This document shows positions 59,545 to 64,000 of a stretch of DNA of 64,000 bases, in pieces. How positions within the stretch are numbered: position 1 is the first letter of the stretch; every line of letters starts with the position of its first letter. A program made the position numbers and the translations under genes. Location of the stretch: positions 94,361-158,360 of the forward strand of contig CAMWKH010000003.1 of the NCBI GenBank assembly GCA_947174805.1, given 5' to 3'. The DNA comes from an uncultured Roseburia sp. GTDB lineage: Bacteria; Bacillota; Clostridia; Lachnospirales; Lachnospiraceae. The notes beneath the pieces are model-generated. The model was not told the origin of the DNA. It ran no database searches and was given only the letters and a program-made list of their open reading frames with translations.

Positions 59545-59685
59545 ATGGCATTTTTTACATCGGCAATCAATATTTTAAAGACATTGGTAGTAGCGATTGG
59601 AGCAGGTCTTGCAGTGTGGGGCGTGATTAACCTTCTGGAAGGTTACGGAAACGACAACCCAGGAGCCAAAGCGGGTGGAATATAA
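59545..59685 (+). pseudogene. maff2 remnant (VirB2-like pilin of Tn1549-type elements)
   Basis: The 46-codon frame begins MAFFTSAINILKTLVVAIG and continues VWGVINLLEGYGNDNPGAKAGG, which matches the N-terminal half of Maff2, a small membrane protein found in Tn1549-like conjugative elements. It then meets the Rhs sequence and stops; the C-terminal part (usually with LMAGGG) is missing. The junction with Rhs lies at about 59669. This identifies the insertion as derived from a conjugative element. Confidence 0.7.
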
Positions 59686-61438
59686 GTATGACCAAAACGT
59701 GCGTTTGGTTGAAGTACATACCGAAGATAGCCAGGTAACGTACAGCTATGATAAAAATGGACGCCTGAGGAAAAAGGAGTTTCCGGGAAATGTTAAGACA
59801 GAATATGAATATGACCCTGCCGGGAGAATTACAAAAATTGTAAACTCAGATTACAGGGACGTGCTGGATATGTGGGAGTTTTCCTACGACCCCGCCGGAA
59901 ACAGGGCATCTATGAAGAAAATGCGGCAGGGAATCCCAGAGTCCGGGGGATGGTATGGATATTCCTACGATTCCTGTAACCGTTTGACGGAAGTGGAAAA
60001 GGACGGGAGACAGATGCGAAGTTATACATATGATGTTTTTGGAAACAGGACATCCATGGAGCAGGAGGGGGAAGAGAGCCGGTATACGTATAATCCCTTA
60101 AACCAGCTCATTTCTGTGCAAGGCAGTGTAGAGAGGGAATATACCTATGACAAAAGGGGGAATCTGACAGGGGTTTTTGAAAACGGGGAGAAAACTGCGG
60201 ATTATGTATATGATGGGACCAACCGGTTTTTTCGTTACCAGTCAGGGGATACTATGGTAGAATATCTTTATAACGGCATGGGACAGCGGGTAGGCGCAGA
60301 GAAACGAATATCCGGGGAAGCCGGGGGTGATGTGGTAACCAGGACGGACTATGTTCCTGACCTCACCAGGGGATATCACAATATGCTCCAGGAAAGGAGG
60401 GAGGAGGCAGGGAGAGACCTATGTATAAAAAACTATTTGTGGGATGAGGGGCTTTTGGGGGTGGACAGAGGCAAATTCTGTCAGTTTGTTTTAAGGGATG
60501 AGATGGCTACCCCGGTCCGTCTGTTTTACAGCAATGGCAAGATGGAAGAAAATAGTGATTATGACGAGTTTGGGAATCTGCAGTATGGGATCTGGGATGG
60601 CATTTTGCCCTTTGGATTTACAGGGTATTACAAAGATTCTTTCACCGGGAACTATTTTGCCCAGGCAAGGGAATATCTGCCCAAGGAGGGAAGGTTTGCG
60701 GCAAAGGATGCCTTTGGAGGAAGTCTGGGCATTCCAGAGTCTTTCAATGGGTTTTCTTATTGTTATTGTAATCCTCTGCGTTACTGGGATCCGTTGGGGT
60801 ATTATACGGCGGCGGAAGGGGTGGAGGCTCATAAATTACTCCAAGAAGCCTTTGAGGATATGTATCCTAGTGGCCATACAGAATATCCTGTCAGTCATTA
60901 TCCCCATTCTCCAACAGGAGAGGGAAGAATTGACTTTTATTTAGAGGACAATGGTCAGGGGGAGGGAGAAGTATATGAATTAAAGACTACGAATCAGATA
61001 TTCAACCCAGATAACAGCCAAAACGGTAAAAACCAAAGGGAAGGATATATATATGCATTGAACGAAATGGCTAAAGAAGAGGAAAAACAGATTGAGATTG
61101 ATGAGAAAGGAAATACATTTGATCCTCGGGGATGGACGATGCACAGTACCCTTACAGGAAAAAATATCAGGTATTACACGTTTTCTTTCAGGCCTGGGAT
61201 GATTTATTGGGGCCATGTAAATCCACCTAAGAAAAAAAAGAAAGATAAAAAGGCCAGGGCAAAGAGCAATCAGCCATCTAGTGCTTCCAAAGTATGGGAA
61301 CAGGTGTCAGATATAGCAGCTATGGAGGGAACCGGTGCAGTAATATTAGGTCTATTACTCAGTCTTTTAATCTTTGTTTTTTCATGGGGAACAATACCTG
61401 TACCTGTGTTTGCGTCAATAGATTGTAAGAATGGATAA
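59675..61438 (+). CDS. Rhs tip with C-terminal PD-(D/E)xK-like nuclease toxin domain
   Basis: 587 aa in one open frame, starting at GTG 59675 with AGGAG 10 nt upstream. YD repeats fill the first about 320 residues and end in the Rhs core boundary PEGRFAAKDAF-like KEGRFAAKD and YCYCNPLRYWDPLGY. The variable C-terminal domain follows: EAHKLLQEAFEDM, GRIDFYLED, GEVYELKTTN (D...ExK, PD-(D/E)xK-type nuclease) and YIYALNEMAK. A last hydrophobic segment (GAVILGLLLSLLIFVFSWG) is unusual for a nuclease. It is uncertain whether it is translated now, since the front of the gene is decayed. Confidence 0.8.
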   Translation: MEYKYDQNVRLVEVHTEDSQVTYSYDKNGRLRKKEFPGNVKTEYEYDPAGRITKIVNSDYRDVLDMWEFSYDPAGNRASMKKMRQGIPESGGWYGYSYDSCNRLTEVEKDGRQMRSYTYDVFGNRTSMEQEGEESRYTYNPLNQLISVQGSVEREYTYDKRGNLTGVFENGEKTADYVYDGTNRFFRYQSGDTMVEYLYNGMGQRVGAEKRISGEAGGDVVTRTDYVPDLTRGYHNMLQERREEAGRDLCIKNYLWDEGLLGVDRGKFCQFVLRDEMATPVRLFYSNGKMEENSDYDEFGNLQYGIWDGILPFGFTGYYKDSFTGNYFAQAREYLPKEGRFAAKDAFGGSLGIPESFNGFSYCYCNPLRYWDPLGYYTAAEGVEAHKLLQEAFEDMYPSGHTEYPVSHYPHSPTGEGRIDFYLEDNGQGEGEVYELKTTNQIFNPDNSQNGKNQREGYIYALNEMAKEEEKQIEIDEKGNTFDPRGWTMHSTLTGKNIRYYTFSFRPGMIYWGHVNPPKKKKKDKKARAKSNQPSSASKVWEQVSDIAAMEGTGAVILGLLLSLLIFVFSWGTIPVPVFASIDCKNG

Positions 61439-61450
61439 AAGGAGAAAAAT

Positions 61451-62239
61451 ATGAACAGAGAAACAATGATAAAAAAAATAATTGGGGAAACTGCAGAAAA
61501 ATTGGGATTTTATTATAAAGGATGCGAACGGAATGGCTCTGTGACAGATTATACATTTAAGAGCAGAAAAGAAAGTGACTATGAAATAGATCAGTCCATT
61601 TGGATTATAATATTTGACCATTATATGGAAGGTTGGGACATTAGGCTGACTCTTGATTCTAAAAAACGTGTGGAAGGCTGCAATTTAATAAAATCGAAGT
61701 TTAAGGAAGGTTTTTCCGGAGATTGTTGGTACTTTAAAGATGAGGAGGAACTAAAGGAGATTCTATATCTTTTTCAAAACTTCCTGGAGGAGAATGGACA
61801 AAAAATATTTCACGATAATAAATTGCCAGAAGATGAAGTTCGGGAAACGAATGAAAGGCATTGGAGGCTGTATCAGGAGCATGAAACTTTAAATGAAACC
61901 TATAGAAAGCTATACGGCATGGAAGATACAAAGTTTACGGCCAAATTGATTCGCCGGATAAGTGATTTGCTTATGGAGAAGAAGGATGCGAATTATGAAG
62001 ATGTGAAAGAACTGCTTCTCGGTATGGCTGCAATATATGGGGATCAGTTAATCAGAAGGCGTGGAGGAGAGTGGATGTGGAAAGATGACAGCAAAAGCTG
62101 CATAGTAAAAGGATTGGAAATGTATTCTTACTGTATTATGCCATTATATACGGTGGAAGGGTATTGGAAGAGGAAAAAGAATGATTATCTTTATTTATTA
62201 GATGATTTTAGAAATTATCCTACAGAAACAGTTATTTAA
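61451..62239 (+). CDS. Candidate immunity protein, paralogue 1
   Basis: 262 aa, 12 bp after the toxin gene, with an AAAGGAG SD. It is soluble and acidic. Shared blocks with its two neighbours: MIKKIIGETAEKLGFYYKG, then EGFSGDCWYFKDEEELKEIL and AAIYGDQLIRRRGGEW. The last block recalls DUF3806-like immunity-related proteins, but that is only a resemblance. Its position immediately behind a polymorphic toxin tip is the main reason to call it immunity. It is the most divergent of the three. Confidence 0.7.
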   Translation: MNRETMIKKIIGETAEKLGFYYKGCERNGSVTDYTFKSRKESDYEIDQSIWIIIFDHYMEGWDIRLTLDSKKRVEGCNLIKSKFKEGFSGDCWYFKDEEELKEILYLFQNFLEENGQKIFHDNKLPEDEVRETNERHWRLYQEHETLNETYRKLYGMEDTKFTAKLIRRISDLLMEKKDANYEDVKELLLGMAAIYGDQLIRRRGGEWMWKDDSKSCIVKGLEMYSYCIMPLYTVEGYWKRKKNDYLYLLDDFRNYPTETVI

Positions 62240-62308
62240 CTGGAATTTACAGTAGAAGCATTTTTTGAAAAATGAGGGAGATTCCAAAAGAGCATAAGGA
62301 ATAATAAC

Positions 62309-63094
62309 ATGAACAGAGCAAAAATGATAAAAAAGATAATAGGAGAGTCAGCAGAGAACCTGGGTTTTTATTATAAGGGGGCTTCACGGGATGGAGGTAG
62401 TACGGATTATGTTTTTCTGCGAAAAAAGGAAAACGAATATGAAACGCCTCAGAGGATTTGGTTCATTATATTTGATTGGTACAGGGGGGGATGGGATATT
62501 AGAATGACATTTATTGGGACGAAACATATAGAAGCATATCGGCTGATAGATTCTGAATTCCAGGAAGGTTTTTCTGGGGATTGTCTGCATTTTAAAGACG
62601 AGGAAGAGCTGGAACAGATTCTATATCTTTTTAAAAGAATTATTGAAGAAAAAGGTGAAAAAATATTTAGTGAAATCAGAAGACCGCTGGAGGAAATCTT
62701 GGCTGAAAACGAAAGGCATTGGAAGATGTATCAGGAACGTAAGATATTGAACGAAACTTATCGAAAAATGTATGGTCTGGAAAATACACAATTTACAGCA
62801 AAGCTTATCCGTACCATGTGCAGCCTGATTTTTGAAAAGAAAGATGAGAAATTTGAAGATGTGGAGGAATTTCTACTAGGAATGGCAGCGATATATGGAG
62901 ACCAGTTAATCAGACGGCGCAGAGGAGAATGGGAGTGGGATGATAAAAACAAAACTTGTGCAGTCAGGGGAGAAAACAATTCATTTTATGAAATACCGTT
63001 AATGGTGGTTTGCTGGTATTGGAAAAGGAAGATAGATGATTATTTGCCAATGTTAGGGAATTTTAGAAATTATCCAGGAGAAACAGTGACATAG
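62309..63094 (+). CDS. Candidate immunity protein, paralogue 2
   Basis: 261 aa, 70 bp after paralogue 1, with AAGGAA upstream. It has the same order of blocks: MIKKIIGESAENLGFYYKG, SIWF-like RIWFIIFDWYRGG, DEEELEQILYLFKRIIEEKG, YGLENTQFTAKLIRTMC and AAIYGDQLIRRRRGEW. Its 3' half is nearly identical in DNA to that of paralogue 3, which points to recent duplication or gene conversion. The 54 bp from its stop codon onward recur after paralogue 3. Confidence 0.7.
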   Translation: MNRAKMIKKIIGESAENLGFYYKGASRDGGSTDYVFLRKKENEYETPQRIWFIIFDWYRGGWDIRMTFIGTKHIEAYRLIDSEFQEGFSGDCLHFKDEEELEQILYLFKRIIEEKGEKIFSEIRRPLEEILAENERHWKMYQERKILNETYRKMYGLENTQFTAKLIRTMCSLIFEKKDEKFEDVEEFLLGMAAIYGDQLIRRRRGEWEWDDKNKTCAVRGENNSFYEIPLMVVCWYWKRKIDDYLPMLGNFRNYPGETVT

Positions 63095-63145
63095 TTTTTC
63101 GGTTTTTTCAGAAAAAAGACAGATGTTAAAAACTTGCATGAGGGA
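63092..63145 (+). repeat. Intergenic repeat of the immunity array, copy 1
   Basis: The 54 bp beginning at the stop codon of paralogue 2 are identical to 63947-64000. They contain the end of the gene, a T-rich/A-rich palindrome and the SD region of the next gene. Confidence 0.9.
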
Positions 63146-63154
63146 GATAAAAGT

Positions 63155-63949
63155 ATGAACAGAGCAAAAATGATAAAAAAGATAATAGGAGAGGCAATAG
63201 ATCCCTTGGGTTTTTATTATAAAGGGGCTTCTCGGGATGGAAATGGAACGGATTATGTATTTGAGAAGAAAAAAGAAAGTGAATATGAAATTGAGCAGAG
63301 CATCTGGATTAGCATATTTAATAATTATAACGGCAGCTGGGATATCAGGCTGACTTTTATAGGAAGAGATTATATAGAAGGGGGCAGTCTGATAGAATCA
63401 AAGTTCCAGAAAGGAATGCTTCATGGCAGTCTGCATTTTCAAAGCGAGGAGGAGTTGGAACAGATTTTGCATTTATTCAAAAAAATCATTGAGGAGAAAG
63501 GAGAAAAGATATTCAGCGCTTGCAAAAGAAGCCCGGAAGAAATCATGGAAATCCAGAGAAAACAAAACATGCATCAGAGACTGTATCAGGAACGTCACAC
63601 TTTAAATACGACATACAGAAAAATGTATGGTTTGGAAAATACACAGTTTACAGCAAAACTTATCCGTACCATGTGCGGCCTGATTTTTGAGAAGAAAGAT
63701 GAGAAATTTGAAGATGTGGAGGAATTTCTTCTAGGAATGGCAGCGATATATGGAGACCAGTTAATCAGGCGGCGTGGAGGAGAATGGGTGTGGGATGATA
63801 AAAGCAAAACTTGTGAAGTCAGGGGAGAGGATGGTTCTTTTTATAAAATACCCTTAAATGTGGTTTGCTGGTATTGGGAAAGGAAGATAGATGATTATTT
63901 GTCAATTTTAAAGCATTTTAGAAATTATCCAGGAGAAACAGTGATATAG
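63155..63949 (+). CDS. Candidate immunity protein, paralogue 3
   Basis: 264 aa. I chose the ATG at 63155, which aligns with the starts of the other two paralogues and has AGGGAG upstream; an earlier in-frame ATG at 63134 lies in the repeated spacer. The blocks are MIKKIIGEAIDPLGFYYKG, EQSIWISIFNNY, SEEELEQILHLFKKIIEEKG, YGLENTQFTAKLIRTMCGL and AAIYGDQLIRRRGGEW. It carries an insertion (EIQRKQNMHQRLYQE) in the middle relative to paralogue 2. Confidence 0.7.
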   Translation: MNRAKMIKKIIGEAIDPLGFYYKGASRDGNGTDYVFEKKKESEYEIEQSIWISIFNNYNGSWDIRLTFIGRDYIEGGSLIESKFQKGMLHGSLHFQSEEELEQILHLFKKIIEEKGEKIFSACKRSPEEIMEIQRKQNMHQRLYQERHTLNTTYRKMYGLENTQFTAKLIRTMCGLIFEKKDEKFEDVEEFLLGMAAIYGDQLIRRRGGEWVWDDKSKTCEVRGEDGSFYKIPLNVVCWYWERKIDDYLSILKHFRNYPGETVI

Positions 63950-64000
63950 TTTTTCGGTTTTTTCAGAAAAAAGACAGATGTTAAAAACTTGCATGAGGGA
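63947..64000 (+). repeat. Intergenic repeat of the immunity array, copy 2 (cut by window end)
   Basis: Identical to 63092-63145 and cut off by the window end just before the position where the next ATG would be expected. A fourth paralogue probably follows. Confidence 0.9.

Noticed and set aside
63092..64000. CRISPR array from the spaced 54-bp repeats
   Set aside because: Only two copies, separated by a whole coding region; they are intergenic parts of duplicated genes. No CRISPR arrays or cas genes were seen in the window.

Overview
The window reads as the chromosome of an anaerobic, spore-forming member of the Clostridia, most likely Lachnospiraceae. The basis is spo0A preceded by 0A boxes, spoIVB, the GGGtGRT protein with its NifU-like partner, a DUF5688 protein, an agr-type peptide quorum system, many LytTR/GHKL regulators and remnants of Tn1549-like conjugative elements. 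Genes are dense, Shine-Dalgarno (SD) sites are strong AGGAGG types, and many genes in operons overlap by a few bases. Function calls rest on reading motifs by eye; no database search was possible.

Layout. 1-4.7 kb: spoIVB, then a 3.4-kb inserted segment (Rpn-type nuclease, small P-loop kinase, relaxase tail, alpha/beta hydrolase) that ends in a second, divergent copy of the spoIVB 3' end. This is the signature of an integrated element. 4.8-9.5 kb: an agr-like locus (LytTR regulator, GHKL kinase, a 52-residue AgrD precursor, AgrB), a second LytTR regulator and two XRE regulators. 9.6-9.9 kb: a probable structured non-coding RNA. 10.0-13.2 kb: a TRAP transporter in which the large permease is fused to the substrate-binding protein. 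13.2-18.3 kb: LysE exporter, spo0A, glgA, DUF5688, a small membrane-anchored protein and tRNA-Thr. 18.3-30.2 kb: mostly housekeeping genes (phosphopantetheinyl transferase, ABC importer, queH, argH, asd, an AAA-like protein with a ruined P-loop, topB, hexapeptide transferase, NifU-like and GGGtGRT proteins).

30.5-33.6 kb: an ECF sigma factor with an ABC-2 exporter. 33.6-39.0 kb: a TetR regulator facing a five-gene thiotemplate-like operon (SCP2, hydrolase, condensation-like, acyl carrier protein, acyl ligase). 39.1-51.4 kb: a dense signalling block with four two-component systems, an ECF sigma factor with a membrane-anchored partner, and an orphan ParA pair. 51.5-54.7 kb: a GH36 alpha-galactosidase and a convergent AraC regulator. 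55.1-64.0 kb: a decayed polymorphic-toxin locus. It contains a frameshifted DUF4280 PAAR-like gene and an Rhs gene with several frameshifts, interrupted by a 1.7-kb insertion carrying a PHP phosphoesterase and a maff2 remnant. It ends in an intact Rhs tip with a PD-(D/E)xK-like nuclease domain and at least three tandem paralogues that look like immunity genes. A 54-bp repeat after the third paralogue suggests the array continues beyond the window.

The most interesting parts are the spoIVB integration scar, the AgrD gene and its LytTR-type repeat, the candidate RNA at 9.65-9.93 kb, the DctM-DctP fusion, the TetR-controlled thiotemplate operon, and the Rhs toxin with its immunity array.
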